A stretch of 25,123 nt of DNA, taken from the NCBI GenBank assembly GCA_002068375.1, contig MVZL01000004.1, positions 1 to 25,123 on the forward strand. The letters are read 5' to 3'. Below are positions 1 through 7,361 of the stretch, in pieces. The notes under the pieces are model-generated. The model had not been told where the DNA came from, searched no databases, and was given only the letters and a program-made list of their open reading frames with translations. How positions within the stretch are numbered: position 1 is the first letter of the stretch; the number at the start of each line of letters is the position of its first letter. Made by a program: the position numbers and the translations under genes. The stretch is from Tenericutes bacterium ADurb.BinA155. Lineage in GTDB: Bacteria > Bacillota_I > Bacilli_A > RFN20 > CAG-826.

Positions 1-445
1 CGTCTTTCGCCACCACCACATCGTAACCGAGCTGATAGGCATCGGCCGAAGTATGGCGGACGCACATGTGGGTATGAAGGCCCGTCATGATGACGGTATC
101 GACTCCAAGTTCCTTTAACAGCAAATCAAGATCGGTATGGAAGAAGCCGCTGTAGCGGCGTTTGGGAACCACATAGTCGCTGGCGCATAGCTTCAATTCG
201 GGGATCACTTCCGCGCCCTTAGTTCCAGCGATGGCGTGATCGCCCCAAAGTTTCAGTTCGTGATCGATGCCTTTAATATGGGCATCGTTGCAGAAAATAA
301 CCGGGACGTGGTAGCGTCTGGCCGCTTCCAGCAACTCCGCGGTCTTAGGAACGATCGCTAATCCGCGGTCGCACTTTAAGGCTCCCGTCACAAAGTCATT
401 CAACATGTCGACGACGAGGATGGCAGGCTTGGCATTCTTTTCCAT
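1..445 (-). CDS. Isochorismatase-family cysteine hydrolase, nicotinamidase-like (C-terminus cut by window edge)
   Basis: The reverse strand encodes at least 148 residues that continue past the left edge. The cysteine hydrolase triad of this family is visible: Asp13 (VVDMLNDF), Lys95 (VPKRRYSGF) and Cys128 (THMCVRHT). A DxH pair (Asp54, His56) and WGDHAIAGTKGAE (His70) resemble the metal site and loop of nicotinamidases, so deamidation of nicotinamide for NAD salvage is the best guess. Other amidases of the superfamily share these features, and the substrate cannot be fixed from sequence. The ATG at 445 was chosen because the family N-terminus (hydrophobic strand ending in Asp) follows directly; the Shine-Dalgarno sequence is weak (GAAG). 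It lies downstream of clpB on the same strand but is separated from it by a terminator and has its own promoter candidate. Confidence 0.88.
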   Translation of the reverse strand, partial: MEKNAKPAILVVDMLNDFVTGALKCDRGLAIVPKTAELLEAARRYHVPVIFCNDAHIKGIDHELKLWGDHAIAGTKGAEVIPELKLCASDYVVPKRRYSGFFHTDLDLLLKELGVDTVIMTGLHTHMCVRHTSADAYQLGYDVVVAKD

Positions 446-463
446 GGTGTTTTCTTCGAATGC

Positions 464-492
464 ATTATTCAGGAAAAAGACTTCCACCTCAA
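464..492 (-). promoter_or_regulatory. Candidate sigma-A promoter for the nicotinamidase-like gene
   Basis: On the reverse strand, TTGAGG (487-492) and AATAAT (464-469) are separated by exactly 17 bases, a good match to a vegetative promoter. The start would fall about 12 bases before the ATG, giving a very short leader. It lies between the clpB terminator and the gene, which fits independent expression. Confidence 0.5.
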
Positions 493-496
493 TCAA

Positions 497-539
497 AAGA
501 TGAAAAACCCACCAAGTTTTCGCTTGATGGGTTCATCTT
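497..539 (-). terminator. Rho-independent terminator at the end of clpB
   Basis: A long near-perfect inverted repeat (arms 497-516 and 523-539, with one bulge, around a six-base loop) overlaps the clpB stop codon. Read on the reverse strand, the right arm carries a T-rich stretch. The stem also has As and Ts on both sides, so it could stop transcription from either direction. Confidence 0.75.
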
Positions 540-2664
540 ATTGCGCTAAGACGATCAACTGCCCCTTGCTATCGAGATCGAGCAAATACTTATGCTCGGT
601 ATCGACCTCGCCTTTAATGATCTTCTCCGCGATCAAGGTCTCAACTTGATCTTGGATAAACCGTTTTAGTGGGCGCGCCCCGAAGTCCGGGGTATAGGCC
701 GAATCGAGGATCCACTGCTTGACCTTCTTCGAGAATTCGAAGCTATAGAACTGCTCTTCCAGTCTCTTATGAAGATCGGCGAGCATCTTCTCGACGATTT
801 GGTATTGAACGTCCTTAGTGAGGGGATTGAAGTAAACGATTTCATCAATCCGATTCAAGAACTCTGGCTTGAAAGCCTGATGCAACAAGGCTTCGACCGG
901 GGCGCGTTCTCCCTTTAAGAGATAATCGCTCCCGAGGTTGCTGGTCATGATGATCACCGTGTTCTTGAAGTCGACAAGACGACCTTGCGAATCGGTGAGA
1001 CGTCCATCATCGAGGACTTGGAGCAAGAGGTTGAAGACCTCGGGATCCGCCTTCTCGATTTCATCGAAGAGAACGATCGAGTACGGATTCCGCCGCACCT
1101 TCTCGGTGAGCTGACCGCCTTCTTCGTAGCCAACGTAACCCGGAGGGGCCCCAATCAAACGGGAGACCGAATACTTTTCCATGTACTCGGACATGTCGAT
1201 CCGGATGATGTTGTTCTCGTTATCGAAGAGGGCTTCCGCTAAGGCTCGCGCGACTTCGGTTTTGCCGACGCCGGTTGGCCCAAGGAACAAGAAGCTTCCG
1301 ATTGGACGGTTCGGGTTCTTAATGCCCGCCCGTTGTCTTAAAATCGCATTGCTGACCAGCGTGATGGCCTCGTCCTGACCGATCACCCGTTTGGTAAGGG
1401 TGGCCTTTAAGTCCAAGACCTTCTCTTTATCGCCTTTTGTGATCTTCGAAACCGGGATTCCGGTCATCCGAGCCACGATCTTCGCGACCGATTCTTCATC
1501 GACGACCTCATCGAGGAGGCGATTGGTCTCTTTGCTCTTCGTTTCAAGAGCACGGAGCTCCTTCTCCATCTCGGGGATCTTCTTGTATTGAAGAGCCGAG
1601 GCTTTCTCGTAATCGCCATTCTGGAAATAGGTTTGGAGATCGAAGCGGGCCTTTTCAAGTTCGCCTTTCAACTCCTTTGCTTCCTTCACGGAATCTTTTT
1701 CCTTATTCCATTCCGCCATGAGCGCGTCCTTTTTAGCGTTCGCGTTTTGGAGTTCGTCTTGGAGAGCCACGAGACGCTTCTTCGAGGAATCATCGCTTTC
1801 CTTGCTTAAAGCCGCCCGCTCAACCTCGAGGGTGCGGATCTGACGGTCCACTTCATCGAGTTCGGTCGGCATCGAAGAGACCTGGACCTTGATGGTCGCG
1901 CAGGCTTCATCGATTAAGTCGATCGCTTTATCGGGCAAGAAGCGATTGGTGATGTAACGGTTTGAAAGGGTCGCGGCCGCGATCAAAGCCCCATCGGTGA
2001 TTGAAACGCCATGGTAGGACTCAAAGCGTTCTTTAAGACCCCGTAAGATGGTGATCGTATCTTCGACGGTCGGTTCCCCGACCAAAACGGTTTGAAAACG
2101 ACGCTCTAGCGCCCGGTCCTTTTCGATGTACTCGCGATACTCATTTAGGGTGGTCGCGCCAATGCAATCGATCTCGCCGCGAGCCAATAAGGGTTTCAGC
2201 ATATTCGAGGCGTCTAAAGCCCCATCGGCTTTCCCCGCTCCAACGATCAAATGAATCTCATCGATAAACAAGATGATTTGGTGATTGGAATCCTTGATCT
2301 TATTGAGGACGGCTTTTAAGCGTTCCTCAAACTCGCCGCGATACTTGGCGCCCGCGACGAGCGCGCCCATATCGAGCTCATAGATTTCCTTATTGGCGAG
2401 AGTGGTCGGAACATCGTTTTTCACGATCCGTTCAGCTAAGCCTTCGACGATCGCGGTTTTGCCAACGCCAGGCTCGCCGATCAAGATCACGTTGTTCTTC
2501 GTTTTCCGCGCCAAAACTTCGACCACTTTTCGGATCTCTTCATCCCGGCCGATCACCGGGTCTAATTTGCCATTACGGACCGCATCGCAAACGTTGCGGC
2601 CGAACTTCTCCAAGACATTAGGATCTTGGGAATAATCTTGCATGCCATCTTCGTTCATATTCAT
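538..2664 (-). CDS. clpB: Disaggregase ClpB, short form lacking the N-terminal domain
   Basis: This is a 708-residue hexameric AAA+ chaperone that, with DnaK/DnaJ/GrpE, extracts polypeptides from aggregates in the cytoplasm. Visible elements: first ATPase domain with Walker A GEPGVGKT (63-70), Walker B ILFIDE (131-136) and pore loop Tyr108 (KYRGEF); a long charged coiled-coil middle domain (about 262-395), which separates ClpB from ClpC/ClpE; second ATPase domain with GPTGVGKT (462-469), VLFDE (531-535) and the GYVG pore loop (509-512). Typical ClpB has about 850-870 residues. The substrate-binding N-domain of about 150 residues is absent, and the coding region starts directly before domain 1. 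The start at 2664 is supported by a strong GGAGGTGA and a promoter with an overlapping CIRCE, so the short form is real and not truncated by the annotation. Mycoplasma ClpB proteins have the same layout. Confidence 0.96.
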   Translation of the reverse strand: MNMNEDGMQDYSQDPNVLEKFGRNVCDAVRNGKLDPVIGRDEEIRKVVEVLARKTKNNVILIGEPGVGKTAIVEGLAERIVKNDVPTTLANKEIYELDMGALVAGAKYRGEFEERLKAVLNKIKDSNHQIILFIDEIHLIVGAGKADGALDASNMLKPLLARGEIDCIGATTLNEYREYIEKDRALERRFQTVLVGEPTVEDTITILRGLKERFESYHGVSITDGALIAAATLSNRYITNRFLPDKAIDLIDEACATIKVQVSSMPTELDEVDRQIRTLEVERAALSKESDDSSKKRLVALQDELQNANAKKDALMAEWNKEKDSVKEAKELKGELEKARFDLQTYFQNGDYEKASALQYKKIPEMEKELRALETKSKETNRLLDEVVDEESVAKIVARMTGIPVSKITKGDKEKVLDLKATLTKRVIGQDEAITLVSNAILRQRAGIKNPNRPIGSFLFLGPTGVGKTEVARALAEALFDNENNIIRIDMSEYMEKYSVSRLIGAPPGYVGYEEGGQLTEKVRRNPYSIVLFDEIEKADPEVFNLLLQVLDDGRLTDSQGRLVDFKNTVIIMTSNLGSDYLLKGERAPVEALLHQAFKPEFLNRIDEIVYFNPLTKDVQYQIVEKMLADLHKRLEEQFYSFEFSKKVKQWILDSAYTPDFGARPLKRFIQDQVETLIAEKIIKGEVDTEHKYLLDLDSKGQLIVLAQ

Positions 2665-2670
2665 TGGGGT

Positions 2671-2678
2671 TCACCTCC
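2671..2678 (-). promoter_or_regulatory. Strong ribosome binding site of clpB
   Basis: GGAGGTGA lies six bases before the ATG at 2664 on the reverse strand. It decides the start codon and shows that no N-terminal domain is encoded upstream. Confidence 0.85.
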
Positions 2679-2711
2679 AGATAAAGTTACGATTTTAAAT
2701 CGAACAAGACC

Positions 2712-2739
2712 ATTATATATCCCTTTTTAGCACTCGCAA
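2712..2739 (-). promoter_or_regulatory. clpB promoter
   Basis: Reverse-strand TTGCGA (2734-2739) and TATAAT (2712-2717) are spaced by 16 bases. The -35 box lies inside the CIRCE element, so HrcA binding would block RNA polymerase directly. Confidence 0.8.
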
Positions 2740-2753
2740 GGTTTGAGTGCTAG
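2727..2753. promoter_or_regulatory. CIRCE element (HrcA operator)
   Basis: TTAGCACTC, nine bases, GAGTGCTAG: this matches the CIRCE consensus with the correct nine-base spacer and only the last base differing. CIRCE is bound by the heat-shock repressor HrcA, which places clpB in the HrcA regulon. Confidence 0.95.
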
Positions 2754-2772
2754 AAAGGGAACTTTTGCAAAT

Positions 2773-2798
2773 AAAAAGACCGCAATAACGGCCTTTTC
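2773..2798 (-). terminator. Terminator downstream of the membrane protein gene
   Basis: Inverted repeat of nine pairs (2774-2782 with 2789-2797, one G-T pair on the reverse strand) around a six-base loop. It is followed on the reverse strand by a T run. It isolates the upstream gene from the clpB promoter. Confidence 0.75.
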
Positions 2799-2821
2799 AT
2801 GAATAAATAATTTTACGCGAT

Positions 2822-3457
2822 TTAGTTCCGACGGAGCCGTTCCATCGTGAAGATGGTCGCGATGCCGATGGCAATATCCGCGAAGTCCAGCAAGAAGAAA
2901 AGCATGATGGAATTGCTATAGCCCCCGGCGATCACGAGGAACAAGGTGAAGCTGATCGAAAGGAAGAGACAAACGGCAAAGAGGATCGCTAAGATTCGGA
3001 TCTCGATAAAGTGGTTGAAACTGCCCTTCAAATATTGGTAGCTTCGGACGTAGAGGAAGATCCCCAAAAAGACGACGCCCGCGACCGCGAGCCACGAGAT
3101 GCCGTAAAGGAGGTAAAGCGGAGTCCATTCGCCTTGGAAAGTTTCGATGACGGAACGGCCGGAGCGGACGATCGTGGTCGCACTGTCGAAAGCCTTATAG
3201 CAAACGAACATCAAGATGCCTTGATAGGCGATGCTGTCGTTCCGGATATTCCCGATCAAAATGATGAGGTAAACCACCAAGTAGACGAAGAAGTTCCAAA
3301 GCTGAGAAATGTCGCTCTGGAAGAAGGTCCATTTGAAGAGAATTTCCACCGTGAGGTAATAGGCGAAAAATAAGACTAAAGCGATGCTGGAAAATCCAAC
3401 CGCGAAGACCTTGTTGTGCTTCTTATACCAGAACTCAGATAATGCTGCTTTATTCAT
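2822..3457 (-). CDS. Integral membrane protein of unknown function
   Basis: About 211 residues, mostly hydrophobic. About six membrane segments can be drawn (roughly residues 17-40, 53-71, 80-94, 112-134, 149-174 and 182-205), with a basic C-terminal end (MERLRRN). I recognise no family motif. The frame stays open upstream to 3625, but that extension would overlap the start of the divergent acetyltransferase, which has its own ribosome binding site, so I prefer the Met at 3457. The ribosome binding site there is weak, leaving the start uncertain. It is a single transcription unit closed by the terminator at 2773-2798. Function unknown. Confidence 0.7.
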   Translation of the reverse strand: MNKAALSEFWYKKHNKVFAVGFSSIALVLFFAYYLTVEILFKWTFFQSDISQLWNFFVYLVVYLIILIGNIRNDSIAYQGILMFVCYKAFDSATTIVRSGRSVIETFQGEWTPLYLLYGISWLAVAGVVFLGIFLYVRSYQYLKGSFNHFIEIRILAILFAVCLFLSISFTLFLVIAGGYSNSIMLFFLLDFADIAIGIATIFTMERLRRN

Positions 3458-3528
3458 AGCGATAGCATTATCGGACTTTCCCCCGCTGATTAAAAGAGAA
3501 TAAAAGCAGTAAAATAGAGCCGACGTTA

Positions 3529-3546
3529 TAGCGGGCACCCCCGCTA
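3529..3546. repeat. Perfect 7-bp inverted repeat between divergent genes
   Basis: TAGCGGG, four bases, CCCGCTA, about 24 bases before the acetyltransferase start. It has no T run, so it is not a terminator. It could be an operator or a hairpin in the acetyltransferase leader. Confidence 0.45.
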
Positions 3547-3569
3547 ACGCCCTTATGAAGGAATATTGA

Positions 3570-4025
3570 ATGGTTGAACCGCGTTTCCAAATGGGATTAA
3601 TGCCCGATGCGAAGCTGATCCGCACCGAGGTTTTTATCGATGAGCAAGGCTATCATGACGAATTCGACGCCGATGAAGACCGCTGCTGGAATTTGGTCCT
3701 TTATCTGAACGGCACCCCGATTTCGACCGGGCGGCTTCTGGAAGTCGACCCCGAGACCTATCGGATCCAGCGGATTGCAGTCCGGAAACCTTACCGCGGT
3801 CAAAAGGTCGGCTCCTATACCGTGAAGTTTCTTATCACCAAAGCCCGTTCCTTAGGGGCCCGAAAAGTGATTCTCGGCTCTCAAATGGATAAGCAAGGGT
3901 TCTATAAGACCTTGGGCTTCCGCCCCTTTCCGGACGGCGAAGTCTATTTTGATGAAGGCCACCCCCACGTCATGATGTACAAAGTCATCGTAACGAAAAA
4001 TAAGCCTTCGCGGATTTCTTATTGA
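3570..4025 (+). CDS. GNAT-family N-acetyltransferase (YjcF/ElaA-like)
   Basis: A 151-residue cytoplasmic enzyme expected to move an acetyl group from acetyl-CoA to an amine; the acceptor is unknown. The N-terminal RTEVFIDEQGY followed by EFD and a cluster of acidic residues is the pattern of the YjcF/ElaA group. The acetyl-CoA pyrophosphate loop is RIAVRKPYRGQKVGS (about 68-82). The conserved C-terminal MDKQGFYKTLGF (106-117) closes the fold. AAGGA lies seven bases before the ATG at 3570. The gene is divergent from the membrane protein and converges on the nitrilase gene, overlapping its stop codon by seven bases (4019-4025) with no room for a terminator between them. Confidence 0.9.
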   Translation: MVEPRFQMGLMPDAKLIRTEVFIDEQGYHDEFDADEDRCWNLVLYLNGTPISTGRLLEVDPETYRIQRIAVRKPYRGQKVGSYTVKFLITKARSLGARKVILGSQMDKQGFYKTLGFRPFPDGEVYFDEGHPHVMMYKVIVTKNKPSRISY

Positions 4026-4744
4026 ATCGTTTTGAGCAATAAGCCTTCTTCGCCGAGCGGAATCGAACAAAGGACTTTTTGATTTTTGAAGACGAAGGCG
4101 CCGCCAAGCGATTTTGGTTCGGGCGAAAGGCTGCCGATCAAATAGGTTTCTTCACCTAATCGCGCAGCGTTTTCTTGATAAGAAGGGAGTTCTTTCTGCC
4201 ATTCCTTTTCATTGAAATTCAAATACACGGGCCAGACGAAATAGGTGAAATGAGCCCGTTCCGCTTTCTTTAAAAACGAAGCCGAAAATCCATCGCCGCA
4301 GAGCCCGATCCCAAAGGTTTTCCCCTGAAGCGAGAAGGAGACAAGTTCTTTTCCATTTTGATAATGGGAATCCGCTTCTTTTATTTTCCAGCCCGAAGAA
4401 ATCCGGTCATACAAAGCCAGCGTTTCTCCGTTATGCCCAAAGACGATATAGGACGAATGAATCGCATCGTGGTCCCGCCGGTAAAAGCCAAGTCCAATTG
4501 CGAGCTGCTTATCATGGGCCAGTCGCGAAATGAAGTAGAGTTCCGGGCAATCGAGGGTCTTGGTGATCGCCGTGTCTTGCCTAAAATCAAAAGTCAAACT
4601 ATCGAAGCCTTGAAGGAAGGCTTCTCCGAAAAATAGGGCATCCGTGTCATTCTCTTTGGACCGTATCACGAATTTGTGCAGGGTCTGAAGATTGGCTTTG
4701 ATGTCGCCGGTTAAGGAGGAGGCTTCCGCTAAGGCAATCTTCAT
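4019..4744 (-). CDS. Carbon-nitrogen hydrolase (nitrilase superfamily) with altered catalytic lysine position
   Basis: A 241-residue cytoplasmic amidase-like protein, slightly short for the family (about 260-280). The catalytic Glu41 (FFGEAFLQGF) and nucleophile Cys149 (GIGLCGDGF) are clear. The third residue of the Glu-Lys-Cys triad normally sits in a YRK motif after the middle strand; here the matching segment reads YDRISSGWK, so the Lys position is Arg114, or its role is taken by Lys120. Activity or substrate may therefore be unusual. The ATG overlaps the stop codon of the upstream peptidase gene as ATGA and has no Shine-Dalgarno sequence of its own, so translation is probably coupled. It is the third gene of the PII-like, peptidase, hydrolase operon. 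The family places it in small-molecule amide hydrolysis; no substrate can be named. Confidence 0.85.
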   Translation of the reverse strand: MKIALAEASSLTGDIKANLQTLHKFVIRSKENDTDALFFGEAFLQGFDSLTFDFRQDTAITKTLDCPELYFISRLAHDKQLAIGLGFYRRDHDAIHSSYIVFGHNGETLALYDRISSGWKIKEADSHYQNGKELVSFSLQGKTFGIGLCGDGFSASFLKKAERAHFTYFVWPVYLNFNEKEWQKELPSYQENAARLGEETYLIGSLSPEPKSLGGAFVFKNQKVLCSIPLGEEGLLLKTIQ

Positions 4745-5442
4745 GCGACTTGAGTTTTAACGAGTTTGCCTTTCTTGTCGTAGGCTAAGAAATAGGCATG
4801 CTGGTCGGTGCACCCATAAGACTTCCAGTTCCCAATGAGCTTGCCATTTTGGAAGAGAAGGGCAACTTGATCCTCGACCGCATAGCCGACGAGGTTCTCT
4901 TGCTCGAGCGCTTCATCAAAACTCTGGCGTTCGGGAAAGTTATAGTGCGGGGTGCTGGCATAAGGAAGGAAGCCTAAGCCATCGACGAAATCAAAAGCCT
5001 TGAAGCGGGGATCCTTCACCGGGTTATCGACATAGGCGCGTTTGAACCAGCAGTTCAGACCCGCCGAGAGACCGGCCAAAATCGTACCGGACTGATAAGC
5101 TTTCTTAAGTAAAGGCCCCACCCCAAAAGCTTTGAACATCAATAAGAGCTCGCGGGTCACTCCACCGCCCACGTAGATGATATCAGCCCACTTAATGAGC
5201 GAAGCCACTTCTTTCGGGCTCGGATCATCGTAGAGATAAAGGGCTTTGATGTTTTTGGTGAATTCGCCATAAATCCATTCGAAGGCACGAACGTAGTCCG
5301 CGGCATCGTGGCTCGCGGTCGGGATAAAAAGGATCTTGGGGTTGTTCTTTTCAACCAAGCTGACGAGATGCTTATCGATTTCGTAGGTCTCACGAAGACC
5401 GAGCTCGCCGCCGCCGATCACATAAATCAATCCTTTTTTCAT
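4741..5442 (-). CDS. S51 family peptidase (peptidase E / cyanophycinase-like)
   Basis: A 233-residue cytoplasmic serine hydrolase of the class I glutamine amidotransferase-like fold. It opens with YVIGGGELG, the family glycine loop, has WADIIYVGGGVT (about 85-96), and carries the nucleophile elbow GLSAG (about 122-126) typical of S51 enzymes. TPHYNFPERQ (about 163-172) fits the following conserved loop with the His. Peptidase E cleaves N-terminal Asp dipeptides and cyanophycinase cleaves Asp-Arg polymer; with no cyanophycin synthetase in view, the dipeptidase role is more likely. Its start overlaps the stop codon of the PII-like gene by one base (TGATG), with GGAGGG upstream. Its own stop overlaps the hydrolase start. 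Confidence 0.9.
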   Translation of the reverse strand: MKKGLIYVIGGGELGLRETYEIDKHLVSLVEKNNPKILFIPTASHDAADYVRAFEWIYGEFTKNIKALYLYDDPSPKEVASLIKWADIIYVGGGVTRELLLMFKAFGVGPLLKKAYQSGTILAGLSAGLNCWFKRAYVDNPVKDPRFKAFDFVDGLGFLPYASTPHYNFPERQSFDEALEQENLVGYAVEDQVALLFQNGKLIGNWKSYGCTDQHAYFLAYDKKGKLVKTQVA

Positions 5443-5771
5443 CAGAAGCTGCCCTCCATTTCATCGATCGCAACGACAAACATGCCACCATGGATCTTCT
5501 TAAAGTTCTCGGTATATGCCCGAATGACCCCTTGAAGCTCCGGCAGCTTTTTCTTGTCGAGAACGAAGATCGCCATTAAAGAAGGTCCCTTCACGTCTTC
5601 GGCGTAATCGGCCAAGGAGAAGACCGCGGTGCCAGGGTTACCATGGTGCAAGACGTGGTGAACGCTTGAAGCCGGCAAAACCGTTCCGTTAAACCCTTTC
5701 TCTGAGAGATCGCGCAGCAAAGTTTCTGTTCCTGCTCCGTTATCGAGCAGGGCGTAAAGCATGACTTTCAT
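5442..5771 (-). CDS. PII-like signalling protein
   Basis: A small 109-residue protein whose predicted order of elements fits the PII ferredoxin-like fold: strand MKVMLYALLD, helix TETLLRDLSEKG, strand and a His-rich loop (ASSVHHVLHHG, about 35-45, at the T-loop position), strand SLMAIFVLD, helix KKLPELQGVIRAYT, and a last strand IHGGMFVVAIDEM. The final segment strongly resembles the GxIFVLPVED end of PII proteins. PII-like proteins bind nucleotides and regulate transporters or enzymes. It is the first gene of the operon with the peptidase and hydrolase, and it is divergent from a cation antiporter, which suggests either as a target. Classical GlnB is unlikely: the uridylylation Tyr motif is absent. 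Fold call is inference from pattern; ligand unknown. Confidence 0.65.
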   Translation of the reverse strand: MKVMLYALLDNGAGTETLLRDLSEKGFNGTVLPASSVHHVLHHGNPGTAVFSLADYAEDVKGPSLMAIFVLDKKKLPELQGVIRAYTENFKKIHGGMFVVAIDEMEGSF

Positions 5772-5842
5772 TTCCGAATTACCTCGGCTCGTATTATCTC
5801 ACGAATTTTCTATTTGGGTCACTCACAAAAGGGTGAAACGCC

Positions 5843-5848
5843 TATAAT
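5843..5848 (+). promoter_or_regulatory. Candidate -10 box of the antiporter gene
   Basis: Perfect TATAAT 20 bases before the chosen ATG. No convincing -35 box at 16-18 bases, and the leader would be only about 13 bases, so the assignment is weak. Confidence 0.3.
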
Positions 5849-5867
5849 CACGTTGGAGCTGACATTT

Positions 5868-7310
5868 ATGGATGTGTTTAGTGGAATTACGTCGTCGTTT
5901 GATTTTTTGAGGACCGCTGCTTCGGGAAGTGAAGGCGAACCCTTCATGATTCTTCTTCCCCTGGGGTTGATTTTGCTCCTCTCTAAGGTCTTTTCGTTAC
6001 TCATGGGAAAAATCAAGGTCCCTGAAGTCGTGGGATTCTTGCTCGGTGGGCTTTTGGTCGGCTGCATTTATTTCATCCCAGGTCAGACCATTCTCACCAC
6101 TTATACGATGAATGGAATCGATGACCTCGCCAAAATCGGCGTCATTCTGATTCTTTTTAGCGCCGGGATGGGCACGAATCTCAAGCAGATCAAAGCGGAA
6201 GGGGTCGCCTCGGTCGTGATCACATCGCTTGGCGTGATCGTTCCGCTCGGACTAGGAACCTTAGCCGCCTATTTGTTCCGATCCTTTGGCGGGATGGTGC
6301 CTTCTTTCTTGCCCTCCGGAGTCAACCCGATCTATTCTGACATTTACTATGGCGTTATCTTAACCGCGACTTCCGTCTCGATCACCGTCGCGACCTTAAA
6401 AGAATTAGGTCGGCTCAATAGCAAAGTCGGAACCGCCCTCGTCGCCGCGGCGATTCTCGACGACATCATCGGGGTGGTCCTCCTTTCCGTCATTATCGCC
6501 TTATCCGGCGTCAAATCCTCGACCGGAAGTTCGAATCCTTTGGACATCACCACCGCCCTCACGAACCTCTTTGGCGCGGCGGGAACCGGCTGGGACATCG
6601 TGATCCTCTTGGTCGTGATGGCTTCCTTCTTCGCGATCTCATTCGGCTTTGGAATCTTAGTGCACCGCCTCTTCGACTGGATGGGCAAGAAATGGCCCCA
6701 TCACCGGAGAATCCCGATGTTCTCACTCGCGTTCTGCTTCTTATGGTCCTATATCGCCGAAGCCTGCTTCAGCATCGCCGATATCACGGGGGCCTATGTC
6801 GCGGGTTTAATCATCGCGAATACCTCGGCCGAGCCTTACGTCGATAAGCGGACCGACCAGGTCGCAAACCTTCTTTTCGTCCCCGTCTTCTTCGCTTCGG
6901 TCGCTTTGAAAATGTTTAAAGCTTTCGGCGCCGGTGGCGGAACTTCGACATCCCTTTCCGTTTCTTTCCTTATCTTTGGCCTCGTCTGGATTTTGGCCGG
7001 CCTTGTCGGCAAAGTGGTTGGGGCCGGAACCGGCTCGCTGATCTGCCGCTTTAAGTTCAAAGACGCGCTTAGGATCGGTTTAGGAATGATGGCTCGGGCT
7101 GAGGTTTTGATCGTCACCGCTCAAAAAGGCGTTGACTCGTTGCTAGTCGATACCGCGATTATCCCGTTTACTCTCGGGCTCATCCTTGTTTCCAGCTTCG
7201 TCACGCCGATTCTCTTAAAGGTGCTTTATAAAGGCGAACCGCCCGAAAACCCTGGAACCCCAACTCCCCCAAACGATTTGGCCAATCCCCCGGCCCCAAA
7301 AGCCCAATAG
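5868..7310 (+). CDS. CPA2-family monovalent cation/proton antiporter
   Basis: A 480-residue integral membrane protein with about 12-13 membrane segments. Family marks: VPEVVGFLLGGLLVG near residue 51-65, the unwound segment TATSVSITVATLKELG (167-181) and AAAILDDIIGV with the Asp-Asp pair (198-199) that carries ions in electrogenic CPA2 antiporters (GerN, NapA, KefB-like). No C-terminal RCK/TrkA domain is present; the protein ends in a Pro-rich cytoplasmic tail. Likely Na+/H+ or K+/H+ exchange across the plasma membrane. The frame is open to a TTG at 5814, but I prefer the ATG at 5868, which has GGAG ten bases upstream and begins just before the first membrane segment. It is divergent from the PII-like operon with 96 bases between, and closed by a strong terminator. 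Confidence 0.92.
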   Translation: MDVFSGITSSFDFLRTAASGSEGEPFMILLPLGLILLLSKVFSLLMGKIKVPEVVGFLLGGLLVGCIYFIPGQTILTTYTMNGIDDLAKIGVILILFSAGMGTNLKQIKAEGVASVVITSLGVIVPLGLGTLAAYLFRSFGGMVPSFLPSGVNPIYSDIYYGVILTATSVSITVATLKELGRLNSKVGTALVAAAILDDIIGVVLLSVIIALSGVKSSTGSSNPLDITTALTNLFGAAGTGWDIVILLVVMASFFAISFGFGILVHRLFDWMGKKWPHHRRIPMFSLAFCFLWSYIAEACFSIADITGAYVAGLIIANTSAEPYVDKRTDQVANLLFVPVFFASVALKMFKAFGAGGGTSTSLSVSFLIFGLVWILAGLVGKVVGAGTGSLICRFKFKDALRIGLGMMARAEVLIVTAQKGVDSLLVDTAIIPFTLGLILVSSFVTPILLKVLYKGEPPENPGTPTPPNDLANPPAPKAQ

Positions 7311-7349
7311 AAAAAGAAAAGACTTGAAGCATCGTCCTCAAGTCTTTTT
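7311..7349. terminator. Bidirectional terminator between converging genes
   Basis: AAAAGACTTGA and TCAAGTCTTTTT form an 11-pair stem around a loop of about ten bases (7328-7337), with T runs on both strands. It can end both the antiporter transcript and the flavoprotein transcript. Confidence 0.85.
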
Positions 7350-7361
7350 CGTTTCAGCGAA

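Noticed and set aside
2773..2798. Hairpin as part of clpB regulation
   Set aside because: Its T run points along the reverse strand just after the membrane protein gene and it lies upstream of the clpB promoter, so it is a terminator.
2916..3373. Open frames on both strands across the membrane protein gene
   Set aside because: Their composition (runs of acidic or Arg residues) is that of shadow frames, and they have no ribosome binding site.
3458..3625. Upstream extension of the membrane protein frame to a Met at 3625
   Set aside because: It overlaps the divergent acetyltransferase start, which has a well-placed ribosome binding site, and its sequence does not look like part of the protein.
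5814..5867. TTG start for the antiporter at 5814
   Set aside because: The added 18 residues are polar and have no ribosome binding site, and a TATAAT box lies inside them; the ATG at 5868 is better placed.
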